Shown: in pieces, positions 1 to 8,019 of the stretch
How the letters are laid out: every line of letters starts with the position of its first letter
Numbering within the stretch: position 1 is the first letter of the stretch
NCBI GenBank assembly: GCA_003427395.1
Contig: BFEA01000604.1
Location: 443,098-471,694, forward strand
Reading direction: 5' to 3'
Length of the DNA: 28,597 nt
From: Chara braunii
Lineage: Eukaryota > Streptophyta > Charophyceae > Charales > Characeae
Notes under the pieces: model-generated
Seen by the model: only the letters and a program-made list of their open reading frames with translations
Database searches by the model: none
Told to the model about the DNA's origin: nothing
Position numbers and translations under genes: made by a program

Positions 1-2230
1 CATACTTAGTGTGATGTTCCGGTTGATCTTCCCTTCATATGCAAGTGCTTTCCATTTAGTCTGGCATCTCTTTGTCTTGTTCATACTTAGTGTGATGTTC
101 CGGATGATCTTCCCTTCATATGCACGTGCTTTTCATTAGTCTAATCACTCATTGTCATGTTCATACTTAGTGTGATGTTCCAGTTGATCTTCCCTTCATA
201 TGCAAGTGTTTTCCATCTAGTATAACATCTCTTTGTCTTGTTCATACTTAGGGTGATGTTCCGGATGATCTTCCCTTCACATGTATGGGCTTTTCATTAG
301 TCTAGTCACTCATTGTAATGTTTATACTTGGTGTGATGTTCCGGTTGATCTTCCCTTCACATGCATGTGCTTTTCATTAGTCTAATCACTCGTTGTCATG
401 TTCATACTTAATTTGATATTCCGGTTGATCTTCGCTTCATATGCAAGTGCTTTCCATCTAATCTAGCATCTCTTTATCTTGTTCATACTTAGTGTGATGT
501 TCCGGATGATCTTCCCTTCGTATGCATGTGCTTTTCGTTAGTCTAGTCACTCGTTGTAATGTTCATACTTGGTGTGATGTTCCGGTTGATCTTCCCTTCA
601 CATGCATGTGTTTTTCATTAGTCTAGTCACTCATTATCATGTTCATACCTAGTGTGATGTTACGGATGATCTCTCGCTTCATGTGAATGTGCTTTCCAAT
701 AGTCTAGTCACTCATTGTCATGTTCATTCTTAGTGTAATGATCTGGATGATCTTCCCTTCATATGCATGTGTTTTTCATTAGTCTAACCTTTCCTTGTAA
801 AGTTCATGTTCCGGATCTTTTACATTGTTGAACTCTTCTCCTTTGTGCATGTGCTTCCACTAGTCTAGTCTCTCATTGTCAAGTTCATGTTCCGGATCTT
901 TACCTTGTTGATCTCTACTCATTGTGCATGTGCTTTCCATTAGTCTAGTCTCCCATTGTCAAGTTCATGTTCCGGATCTTTACCTTGTTGATCTCTACTC
1001 ATTGTGCATGTGCTTTCCATTAGTCTAGTCTCCCATTGTCAAGATCATGTTCCGGATCTTTACCTTGTTGATCTCTGCTCATTGTGCATGTGTTTTCCAC
1101 TAGTCTATGTCTTAGTTGTCAAGTTCATGTTCCGGATCTTTTACTTTGTTGAACTTTTCTCCTTTGTGCATGTGCTTTCACTTGTCTAGTCTCTCATTGT
1201 CAAGTTCATGTTCTGGATCTTCTACTTTGTTGAACTCTTCTCCTTTGTGCATGTGCTTCCTCTAGTCTAGTCTCTAATTGTCAAGTCCATGTTTCGGATT
1301 TTTACCTTGTTGATCTCTACTCATTGTGCATGTGCTTTCCACTAGTCTAGTCTCTGATTGTCTAGTTCATGTTCCGGATCTTTACCTTGTTGATCTCTAC
1401 TCATTGTGCATGAGCTTTCCACTAGTATAGTCTCCCATTGTCAAGTTCATGTTCCGGATCTTTTACTTAGTTGAGCTCTTCTCCCTTGTGCATGTGCTTA
1501 GTCTAGTCTCCCATTGTCAAGTTCATGTTCTGGATCTTTGCTAGTCTCTTCTCCTTGTGCATGTACTTTCCGCTAGTCTAGTCTCACATTGTCAAGTTTA
1601 TGTTTGATGTGGTGTTCCGGATCCTCACCTTGTTGATCACTTCTCCTTTATGCATGTGCTTTCCACTAGTCTAATCCTTCATTCTCAAGTTCATGTTCCG
1701 GATCTTTTACTTTGTTGGACTTTTCTCCTTGGTGCATGTGCTTCCGCTAGTCTAGTTTCCCATTGTCAAGTTCATGTTCCGGATCTTTGCTTAGTTAGTC
1801 TCTTCTCCTTGTGCATGTACTTTCCACTACTCTAGTCGCTCATTGTCAAGTTTATGTTTGATGTGGTGTTCCGGATCCTCACCTTGTTGATCACTTCTCC
1901 TTGTGCATGTGCTTCCACTAGTCTAGCCTCTCTTTGTCAAAGTTCATGTTCCGGATCTTTACTTAGTCTCTTCTCTTTGTGCATGTGTTTTCCGCTAGTC
2001 TAGTCTCTCATTGTCAATTTCGAGTGTGATGTGATGTTCCGGACTGTACTTAGTTAGTCTCTTCTCTTTGTGCATATGCCTTCCACTAGTCTAGGCTTTC
2101 GTTGTCAAGTTCATGTTTTGATATAATGTTCCGGATCTTGTTTAGATAACCTTCGTCTCTATAAGCATGTGTTTTCCATCGATCTAGCTTCTCGTTATCA
2201 TGTTTGTATATAATATTCCAAGATATACCT
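1..2230. repeat. ~81-bp satellite array, about 28 degenerate units
   Basis: The motif GTTCCGG recurs at about 13, 94, 174, 255, 335, 415, 496, 576, 656, 808, 889, 969, 1049, 1129 and so on, a steady 80-81-bp period, with several 87-92-bp steps after 1527. Two subfamilies are visible. Units up to ~780 carry CATACTTAGTGTGATGTTCC and CTTCCCTTCATATGC. Later units carry CAAGTTCATGTTCCGGATC and a TTGTTGATCTC segment. From ~1594 some units gain a short GTTTGATGTG insertion. The array is cut by the window start, so its real length is unknown. Short open frames inside it only reflect repeat periodicity and are not genes. Confidence 0.95.
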
Positions 2231-2307
2231 AGTCAACCTTTTCTATAGGACGAGTGATCAGCGTTTGATTGCTACTAAGGGGTGATGACTTGATTAGGGC
2301 TAGATAC

Positions 2308-2446
2308 TCCCTCTCTCTTTCTCTCTCTCTCCTTCTCTCTCTATATCTCCTTTCCCCTCTTCTCTTTCTTTCTCTCTCTCTCTCTCTCCCTCTTCTCCCC
2401 CACGCTTTCTCCTCTCTCTCTCTCTCTCTTCGCCTTGCCCCCGCTC
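2308..2446. repeat. CT-rich low-complexity tract
   Basis: An almost pure pyrimidine strand of CTCTCTCT and CTTTCTC runs marks the right edge of the satellite domain. Open frames on either strand are serine/leucine or arginine/glutamate strings produced by the dinucleotide repeat. Confidence 0.93.
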
Positions 2447-3427
2447 TCCCTTTCCCTCACTTGGCATATGACTAACCCTTCTCCCCTCACTTGGAAACAT
2501 TGCCAAGATACGGACGGTGACCGAAATCAGACCTCACTTGGTGGAGAAAGAGGACAAGGGGAGAATAGTCGGTCCCTTGTGCCACCAAGAAGGCAAAAGA
2601 AAGGACGTTTGAAAAAGTGGGAGAAAGGCGGGATCCGGAAGGAAGCATAAGTTGAGAGAGAGGTCAGTTGGACTCAACCATTTCCACGACTGCACGACTA
2701 TGAGAAGAGAATGGGCTGATTGAGCATCAAGTGGGAACAAAGAGAAGCCAAAGGATTTGAAAAGATAGGCATGTGGGAAGGGCTATGTGTTGACCCCCAA
2801 CGGGGGATTGATGGACCTTCTTGCTTGTGTGGGATTGTGCACGTCAGTGATGGCTAGAAATGCCTTGTGCGGGATAGGGGCGAGAGGAACTGGGCACCAA
2901 GAGTGAGAGGGAAGAGGGACAAAGGGGCTATGAGACCCTTAACATAGAGCCAACCCATGAGAATGACTTTTGTGCTTGAGACTTGGAAGTGTGATTGAGA
3001 GTGCAATTTTACCAAGGAAATTGTGATGTTATGCGTGCATGTATATGAGGACCCCGAAAAGACTAAGGGGCCCACTTCAATAAGGAAAACAGCAAATTGT
3101 GAGACCCGATGGATGCGTAGAGGCGAGGGGGAGGACGGCTCCGCCACCCCCCGATGACGCCATATAGTCACATTGCTTAGGGAAATGGTGCGTGGCCTAA
3201 GGATGACGCTTAACCTACGCATAAGAGAAGAGAAACACTCAAAGAATCCTTGGACTGCCTGCGTATTGGAAGGAGCAATTGCTTGGGAACACAACTATGA
3301 ATCAAAAGAAAAATCAGCGTTGCGGAACGACCAGCGAGACTACCACCCGGCATGAGGGCTGAGCTACATCCCCAATGTCAAAGCTCTCTCACGCGATGGC
3401 CCACCCCCATCCATCTCAAAGCACTAG
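2447..3427. other. Non-coding stretch with nested inverted repeats
   Basis: No convincing gene is visible. The DNA contains CTTGGCA at 2460-2466 pairing with TGCCAAG at 2501-2507. A nested pair follows: CTTGGTGG (2537-2544) with CCACCAAG (2582-2589), enclosing ACAAGGG (2554-2560) with CCCTTGT (2574-2580). CCCCC and GGGGG face each other at 2794-2806. The minus-strand open frame at 2854-3294 resembles no family I recognise and has no supporting context. Confidence 0.6.
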
Positions 3428-3550
3428 GTGGGGGTGACCTCGGGACGAACGACCCACGCCCCGAGCATGAGCGTGGGCGGGCCGAGCCAACTGGGACCCG
3501 CAGTTGGGTCGACTAAGGCTCAAAAGTCTACCGGGGTTTGGCCCTACACC

Positions 3551-3740
3551 GGGCCCCTTCAGGCGGGCCTACTAGAGATTGTTGTTGATCAGTCGGGCCC
3601 CTTCAGGCGGGCCCATTCCCCGAGATTGCAGCAGTTCAGCCAGGCCCCTTCAGGCGGGGCCCTTTTCACGAGATCGTTGCTGTTTTAGCTGGGCCCCTTC
3701 AGCCAGGCCCATTCTTTGAGGTTGTTTGTTCAGCCAAGCC
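3551..3740. repeat. Short tandem repeat of ~44-49 bp with GGGCCCC core
   Basis: The core GGGCCCCTTCAGGCGGGCC recurs at about 3551, 3595, 3642 and 3691 with a degenerate fifth copy near 3735. Spacers are related (AGATTGTTG, AGATTGCAG, AGATCGTTG, AGGTTGTTT). The copies lie just upstream of the orphan ORF, so they could be a 5' flank or leader, but I see no promoter element in them. Confidence 0.8.
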
Positions 3741-3835
3741 CACTCGGGCAGGCACTTACATTGAGTTGCTGACTACCATCCGACCAGGTCTTGGAGGGAG
3801 CATCCGCACTACTGAGAGTGCGCCTTCTATCCAAG

Positions 3836-4336
3836 ATGGCCCGTCATCATGAGGCTGCCCCAACGTGGGGTAGACTGGTTGAGAGGTTCTGCTACAGACA
3901 TGTGGGACATCAGAGCTTTCTTATTAGGGCCAATGAGCTCCCAATTTCCAGACACACACTGGTGATTACCTACTCGGTAAAGGGGGCAGATAAGGGGGTG
4001 AAAGGCACCACGTATGACAGGATTGCTGACTACATATTTTGCAGGGAGAGCTATTGGAGGGATAATTGGCTACATGTGGTGTTTCCTCGCGTACCTTCAG
4101 CACTTGGGGGTGTACTTTTCGACTTTGATGGGTGTAACCCCAAGCCCCTCAGTGAGTCTCGCAACAAGGAGAAGAGGCGGAAGGACAACCGGATTAGGAG
4201 GGAGATAGCCAAATTCGGGGTCCCGATCACTACATGCGTACAGAGATCCGAGACGGATGAGTCCGACCAGGAGCCCTGCTGCGTGAGTGACATTGACCTT
4301 GGCGACTTCTTCGACTGGAACACTCACAGAGACTGA
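3836..4336 (+). CDS. Hypothetical protein, 166 aa, family not recognised
   Basis: The frame is open from 3773. The first ATG is at 3836 in the context AAGATGGCC, with purines at -3 and +4, as favoured for plant starts, and gives 166 codons to the TGA at 4334-4336. The protein starts MARHHEAAPTWGRLVERFCY. It has a tryptophan- and tyrosine-rich middle (YIFCRESYWRDNWLHVVFPR), then a lysine/arginine-rich helix (NKEKRRKDNRIRREIAKFG), then an acidic C-terminus (SETDESDQEP and DIDLGDFFDW). The basic-then-acidic order is reminiscent of a nuclear or nucleic-acid-binding protein, but that is only an impression. No catalytic motif, signal peptide or membrane segment is seen. Residual coding-like sequence continues in other frames to ~4697, so this may be the 5' part of a decayed longer gene, possibly transposon-borne. 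Confidence 0.45.
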   Translation: MARHHEAAPTWGRLVERFCYRHVGHQSFLIRANELPISRHTLVITYSVKGADKGVKGTTYDRIADYIFCRESYWRDNWLHVVFPRVPSALGGVLFDFDGCNPKPLSESRNKEKRRKDNRIRREIAKFGVPITTCVQRSETDESDQEPCCVSDIDLGDFFDWNTHRD

Positions 4337-4697
4337 GTCTGTGGACAATAGCAGGAGCGCTGGAGACCGGTGAGCGGCGACGGCGGAGAGCGACTTTGAG
4401 GAGGATTGAGTATCTTCTTGCACGGTATCTGCTCGAGGGTGATTGACTTCTACATGCCAGACGACCCTAGGACCGAGGCGATTGTTGGTCCCCCAAGAGG
4501 GGAAGGTCCAGTCTCATATCTTAGGGATGGCTATAGTCATTTGGTCGGGGCTGACTTTGCTATGTAGGCTTTTCGGAAGCCTCTTCGGCAGCGAGAGACA
4601 TGCTGAGGTGATGGGAATGCATCCCCATGAACATGAGAGACCCAGGTTAAACTCGTGGCAGTATGTGTTGCATGATGAAAGACCCGCAGGGGGTTAA
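4337..4697 (+). pseudogene. Possible decayed continuation of the 3836 ORF
   Basis: Protein-like stretches appear in all three forward frames after the stop. One frame has an acidic stretch ending ESDFEED. Another has a basic helix ending RRIEYLLARYLLEGD (to about 4456). The original frame has FYMPDDPRTEAIVGPPRG and YLRDGYSHLVGADFAM, stopped at about 4565. The third frame then gives HEHERPRLNSWQYVLHDERP to 4697. Alternation of plausible stretches between frames with stops at the seams is what a frameshifted pseudogene shows. There is no homology evidence, so this is a suggestion. Confidence 0.3.
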
Positions 4698-4761
4698 ACC
4701 TGATGAGACCTAGACAGGGGGTTATAGCCTGAACAGAGTCTCATCAGGGGGATAAGCCTGA
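4687..4761. repeat. Three CAGG-GGGTTA-CCTGA hairpins inside an 11-bp stem
   Basis: CAGGGGGTTAAACCTGA, CAGGGGGTTATAGCCTGA and CAGGGGGATAAGCCTGA lie at 4687, 4715 and 4745. Each is a small CAGG/CCTG hairpin. In addition CCTGATGAGAC (4699-4709) and GTCTCATCAGG (4738-4748) are perfectly complementary over 11 bp, so the middle hairpin sits in the loop of a larger one. The following stretch to 4974 has no gene, only GCCAGA/TCTGGC at 4898-4916. Confidence 0.75.
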
Positions 4762-4974
4762 CCCATGTATGAGAGACTAAAAGGAAGAATGAGTGACCGC
4801 CACTGGGATGATGCTGGGATCATTCTCCTAAAATGTTATTGTAATTCCTCAGGTTGGGTAAAGCCAACGGTGGATTCCAGATTCCGGGGAAAGGCCTGCC
4901 AGAGGTTATTTCTGGCCCCATTCCAACTCATGACTGAATGAAAGTGTTTTCGAAGGAAGGTTCAAAAGAATTAT

Positions 4975-5084
4975 AAGGCTTGAAAGTAAGCCTTTGTCTG
5001 TTCAAGGCTTGAAAGTAAGCCTCTGTCTGTTCAAGGCTTGAAAGTAATCCTCTGTCTGTTCAAGGCTTGAAAGTAAGCCTCTAT
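4975..5084. repeat. Tandem hairpin array, 4 x 29 bp
   Basis: AAGGCTTGAAAGTAAGCCT recurs at 4975, 5004, 5033 and 5062 with an exact 29-bp period. Each unit is itself a stem-loop, AGGCTT and AAGCCT around a GAAAGT loop. The third copy has lost one pair (AATCCT). The spacer is CTGTCTGTTC. Confidence 0.9.
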
Positions 5085-5953
5085 TATGTTTGAAATGTTT
5101 GAAGTATTGTAAGTAATCAAATATGCATGGAGTATTTCATAAAAGAGTATCCAGATGCTTATAAAGAAAGATGAACGACGAAAAAGTCGCTCGTCAGGTT
5201 TGAGTATGTAAAATCTGGATTGATTCCAGAAGTATTATGATTATATGACATATTTGGTGAGATCTTATAAAGACATCCCCTTGTATTGCTTATGGTAAGC
5301 GACGCGGACGTCGCTTGATGGGGGTGGGGAAGATTGTCGGGACAGAAACCCCTGTGAGGGTTTCTGCCCGAGTTTTTCAAGGTCAGACACTGTCCGACTC
5401 TTTTCGTTGAGGAACATGATAAGATTGACGTTGCCAACGTTTATTAAGACCAATCCTATAACTGAGAGACCTAAAGCTTGACGTTGATGACGTATGATGT
5501 CGTTGATGTGTGACGTCATCGACGTTCGTTCGAAACAATGGGAGTCGGCAGTACGACCTGTCGTCTGCTGTTCCTAACAAGGCCGCAATGGTGTACGGTC
5601 ATGGAAAAACTAAAGCTAGACCTAGTCTAGCAGCCGCGTGATTCAGGGCCTAAGTAGGCTAAAAACAGAGGTGCGTCGGGTATAGAGCCGCGACACAGGG
5701 GGAATAGGAAAGAGGTTTTTTTGGGCTGCCGGGTTGACCTCGAGCTAGGGTGGGGCCAGCAGGCCTATGCCGAGGCTCCCGATGTGTGGGCCCGGAGCTG
5801 TGGATGGGCAGCCATCCACGGGGAGGCGGCAGGCAGGCAGAGCCTGCTTGGCCATCTGCCGGCAGGGCCTACTAGACCATAGACAGGAGGGGCCTGCAAG
5901 GCCACAAGCAGGGTGTGCCTGTAAGGACACTGGCAGGAGAAACAATGAGGGCC

Positions 5954-5994
5954 AACTCTTCTTATAGAAGAGTTGCTCCTATCGTGATAGGAGC
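5954..5994. repeat. Back-to-back hairpins (8 bp then 9 bp)
   Basis: AACTCTTC and GAAGAGTT flank a TTATA loop (5954-5974). They are followed without any spacer by GCTCCTATC and GATAGGAGC around GT (5975-5994). Both are perfect. Three bases later the 11-bp stem around the tRNA-like sequence begins. Confidence 0.9.
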
Positions 5995-5997
5995 CAA

Positions 5998-6071
5998 CCC
6001 AGTAGGATACAACGCCAGACTTTCACCCAGTGGGTACCGGGATCAAGTCCAGTCGCACGCATCCTACTGGG
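5998..6071 (+). repeat. tRNA-Glu(UUC)-like sequence closed by an 11-bp stem
   Basis: GGATAC at 6005, CTTTCACCC at 6020-6028 and CCGGGATCAAGTCC at 6037-6050 match the order, spacing and sequence of the D-loop end, anticodon loop and T-arm of plant cytosolic tRNA-Glu(UUC). The B-box-like GGGATCAAGTCC differs from the canonical one at a single base. The cloverleaf is not intact: the anticodon stem is not complementary. Instead of a 7-bp acceptor stem the segment is enclosed by CCCAGTAGGAT (5998-6008) and ATCCTACTGGG (6061-6071), 11 perfect pairs. I read it as a tRNA-derived relic or SINE-like head, not a working tRNA gene. Confidence 0.65.
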
Positions 6072-6102
6072 CGAGCTCCTTTTGGAGCGGCCCGGTCTGT
6101 TG

Positions 6103-6159
6103 GCGCGGCTGTTTTCGGCCGTGCGATCGGTGAGATCGCATGGCTGAAAATAGTCGCGC
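6103..6159. repeat. Foldback with 26-bp arms and 5-nt loop
   Basis: Arms 6103-6128 and 6134-6159 around GGTGA pair along their whole length with four G-T oppositions and no other mismatch. All four have G in the left arm and T in the right. If the right arm originally had C there, the changes fall in CG or CHG contexts. The size is compatible with a small-RNA precursor or a young foldback element. Confidence 0.9.
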
Positions 6160-6207
6160 GGAGGCCAGCATGGCCCCTGCGCTTCAAGGATGACACGCAT
6201 AAATCGA

Positions 6208-6268
6208 GAGATGGCCAAAGGGGTTTGAACCCGGGCCTGTGTTTCACTCGTCGTGGTTGTGCCACGAA
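6208..6268 (-). repeat. Pol III B-box-like / tRNA-like sequence, minus strand
   Basis: Read on the minus strand, CGGGTTCAAACCCC (complement of 6220-6233) fits the B-box consensus GGTTCRANYCC. A GTGGCACAACCACG segment ~35 nt upstream weakly resembles an A box. No full cloverleaf can be drawn. A related TCGTCGTGGTTGG occurs near 9191, which suggests a dispersed element. Confidence 0.4.
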
Positions 6269-6340
6269 CAAAGGCAACCGTTGGCATAAGCCAACGGGAA
6301 AAAACAAAAAACCAAAAAAACCAAAAAAACCTACGAAGTG

Positions 6341-6408
6341 ACCCGCCAGCTGGCGGGTAGTAACAGCAGAGGATGGTAACCTCTGCAGGCGCCCGTATCT
6401 AACGGGCG
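6341..6408. repeat. Three consecutive palindromes
   Basis: ACCCGCCAGCTGGCGGGT (6341-6358) is a perfect 18-nt palindrome. GCAGAGG and CCTCTGC (6366-6386) enclose ATGGTAA. CGCCCG and CGGGCG (6390-6408) enclose TATCTAA. The last two have 7-nt loops. An A-rich run (6298-6330) precedes them. Confidence 0.88.
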
Positions 6409-6436
6409 GCTGTATTTATTCGGGGTAAGTTTGGTC

Positions 6437-6580
6437 TTTTTTTTTTTGGATTTTTTTTTTTTTTTTTTTTTTTTCCTTTGATTATTTTGTTTCTCTCCTT
6501 CGCGAGATGTAAGTGCATTTAGTGCCCGTTCGTTAAAACGAACGGGAGAGAGAGAAAAAAAAAAAAACAAAAAAAAAAAA
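6437..6580. repeat. Long foldback: T-tract / A-tract around a 10-bp hairpin
   Basis: T11-GGA-T24 (6437-6474) faces A13-C-A12 (6555-6580). TTTCTCTCC (6490-6498) faces GGAGAGAGAGAAA. At the tip CCCGTTCGTT and AACGAACGGG pair perfectly around AA (6525-6546). GTGCCCGTTCGTT recurs near 6800, again next to T-runs (6708-6728). Confidence 0.8.
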
Positions 6581-7152
6581 CCTAAAACTGATGCGCCACT
6601 TGGCTCTCTTCGAACTGCCTAGGGCACTTCAGCCCCAGTGCACCTGGGAGTCACTCGTGGAAACGGGTGACTATTTTCTGCAAGAGGTGAGTTCGATTGT
6701 TTTCTGATTTTTTTTTTTTTTTTTTTTTGTCGTTAGATTTTCTTCTTTTAGATTCTTTTTAGATTTTTTTTATTTAGATTTTTTACTTTCCCTTTGTGCC
6801 CGTTCGTTTTTGACGAAATCGCTGCCATTTTGGTGTAGGGAGAGTGAGTGTATACTGCTGCGGTATGCGGCTACGTTCAGGCATGGGCTTGGGAACTTGT
6901 ACTTGAGTTACGAGGGGCCCTGTGTAAATGCTCGAGGTGGCTGCTCGTTTCCCAAAAGGGGGTTGCCCCTGCACAAAGAAACAAGGGGGCAACAACCACG
7001 TACATGGCCGTGGGGGTAGAGTAGATGCAGAGAGAAAAGAAAAGAGAGAGAAGGGAGGAGAAAAGTTGAAAAAAAAAAAAACAGAGCGTCGCAAATCTAA
7101 TCGCGACGCAGGGCCAGATGCAGGGATAGAAGCATCTGGACCCCGAGTTGAC

Positions 7153-7181
7153 AGCAGACTGTTGAATTTCAACAGTCTGCT
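7153..7181. repeat. Perfect inverted repeat, 14-bp arms, 1-nt spacer
   Basis: AGCAGACTGTTGAA, one T, then TTCAACAGTCTGCT. No mismatch is present. It lies 14 nt after the CCAGATGC/GCATCTGG hairpin. Confidence 0.93.
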
Positions 7182-7336
7182 CTATCTGCCTCTATACAGC
7201 CATTTTGGGCTGCATCTGGCCGGGGGTAGGGGAACATCAAGTTTCTCAGCCTTTGATCTCGTTCTAGATCAAGGGCCAGGCCTCACTCCGAGTTTTGGCT
7301 GGGGGGAAGAGCAGCTGCCCTCAGCCTCCGGCCAGC

Positions 7337-7343
7337 TATAAAA
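7337..7343 (+). promoter_or_regulatory. TATA box candidate
   Basis: TATAAAA lies between GCCAGC direct repeats, about 30 nt before a CAGCATTCATTTG start-like region. No downstream gene is recognised, so its use is unknown; it might drive a non-coding or LTR-type transcript. Confidence 0.35.
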
Positions 7344-7604
7344 CAGCCAGCAGCCAGCCAGCCAGCATTCATTTGTGGCTGGTGCTGCTAGCATTTCGCT
7401 TGGGTGAATGCTGACTGCTGGAGGAGGAGCTGCTGGTGGAGTGAGAGGGAGTTGAGTGGAGGTCTGCAAGTGAGGGAGGAGGATTGCTGGAGGTGGCCAT
7501 AGATGTGAAACACAGCCATAGCCGCCATCTCAGCAAGGTGAAGGGAGGAGAGGCTGCCATAGCCACCGGGCTGCGTGGTGCCAGCGGGAGGTGCTGCTGT
7601 TCGT

Positions 7605-7990
7605 GGCAAGTCTTTGGCAAGCGGTGCAGGGGAAACTCTGCCCGTTTTGCACGGCGGCGGCAAGTCTTCAGCAAGCGGTGCAGGGGAAACTCTGCCCATT
7701 TTGCACGGCGGTGGCAAGTCTTCGGCAAGCGGTGTAGGGGAAACTCTACCCGTTTTGCACTGCGGTGGCAAGTCTTTCGCAAGCGGTGCAGGGGAGACTC
7801 CGGTTGTTTGGCATGGCAAGGGCAGCACTTTGTCGGCAGTGGTGCGGAAGCACTGCCAAAAGTTTTGCAGTGGCAGCGCTGAGATTTTAGTGGTGGTGCG
7901 GAAGTGCTGCCGAGATTTTGCGGCAGCGACAATGGGTTCAGTGTTAGTGGTGCGGAAGCGTTGCCGGTTTTTCACGGCAGAGGCGGCGGT
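7605..7990. repeat. Tandem repeat of 54 bp, seven units in two subtypes
   Basis: GGCAAGTCTT starts units at 7605, 7659, 7713 and 7767. GTGGTGCGGAAG starts units at 7839, 7893 and 7947. Every step within each group is exactly 54 bp. Because 54 is a multiple of three, stop-free frames appear on both strands (7388-7975 minus, 7575-8003 plus) without needing to be coding. Type-1 units can pair GTGCA with TGCAC around AAACTCT. Type-2 units pair CACTGC/GCAGTG, GCTGCC/GGCAGC and TGCCG/CGGCA in turn. Confidence 0.9.
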
Positions 7991-7997
7991 ATTCTTG

Positions 7998-8018
7998 CAC
8001 TGACTATATAAAGCAGTG
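7998..8018 (+). promoter_or_regulatory. TATA box candidate inside a small inverted repeat
   Basis: TATATAAAG (8005-8013) is the loop of CACTG (7998-8002) and CAGTG (8014-8018). It directly follows the 54-bp array. The ~640 nt downstream contain no recognisable gene. Confidence 0.35.
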
Positions 8019-8019
8019 A

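Larger units (their letters stand above)
5150..7290. other. Hairpin-dense domain
   Basis: No gene is supported here. Short stem-loops of unrelated sequence follow one another: AAGCGACG/CGTCGCTT 5297-5316; CAGAAACCC/GGGTTTCTG 5343-5366; ACGTTGATGACGT with ACGTCATCGACGT 5481-5525 (one G-T pair); GCTAGAC/GTCTAGC 5615-5631; GTGGATGG/CCATCCAC 5800-5819; TCGTGG/CCACGA 6251-6267; CCGTTGGC/GCCAACGG 6278-6297; GTTGCCCC/GGGGCAAC 6962-6993; GCGTCGC/GCGACGC 7086-7109; CCAGATGC/GCATCTGG 7114-7139; CCTTTGATCT with AGATCAAGGG 7250-7275. Under equal base use, a perfect stem of 8 bp or more with a loop up to ~20 nt is expected about once per 3 kb; this 2.1-kb stretch holds ten or so. Loops share no sequence. 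Confidence 0.8.

Noticed and set aside
1004-1835. Short open frames (61 codons) inside the satellite
   Set aside because: They follow the 80-bp periodicity and differ only as the repeat units differ; there is no start context or family similarity.
2269-2506. Open frames rich in Ser/Leu or Arg/Glu
   Set aside because: They are translations of the CT/GA dinucleotide tract.
4699-4760. Hammerhead ribozyme core (CTGATGAG)
   Set aside because: The required GAAA segment and the third stem are missing. The same applies to CTGATGAGAG at about 10253.
6020-6050. Functional tRNA-Glu gene
   Set aside because: The anticodon stem does not pair, there is no 7-bp acceptor stem, and the closing stem is 11 bp of unrelated sequence.
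6341-6420. Helitron 3' end (GC-rich palindrome)
   Set aside because: The palindromes resemble a Helitron terminal hairpin, but no CTRR end follows at the right distance and no Rep/helicase or TC start is seen.
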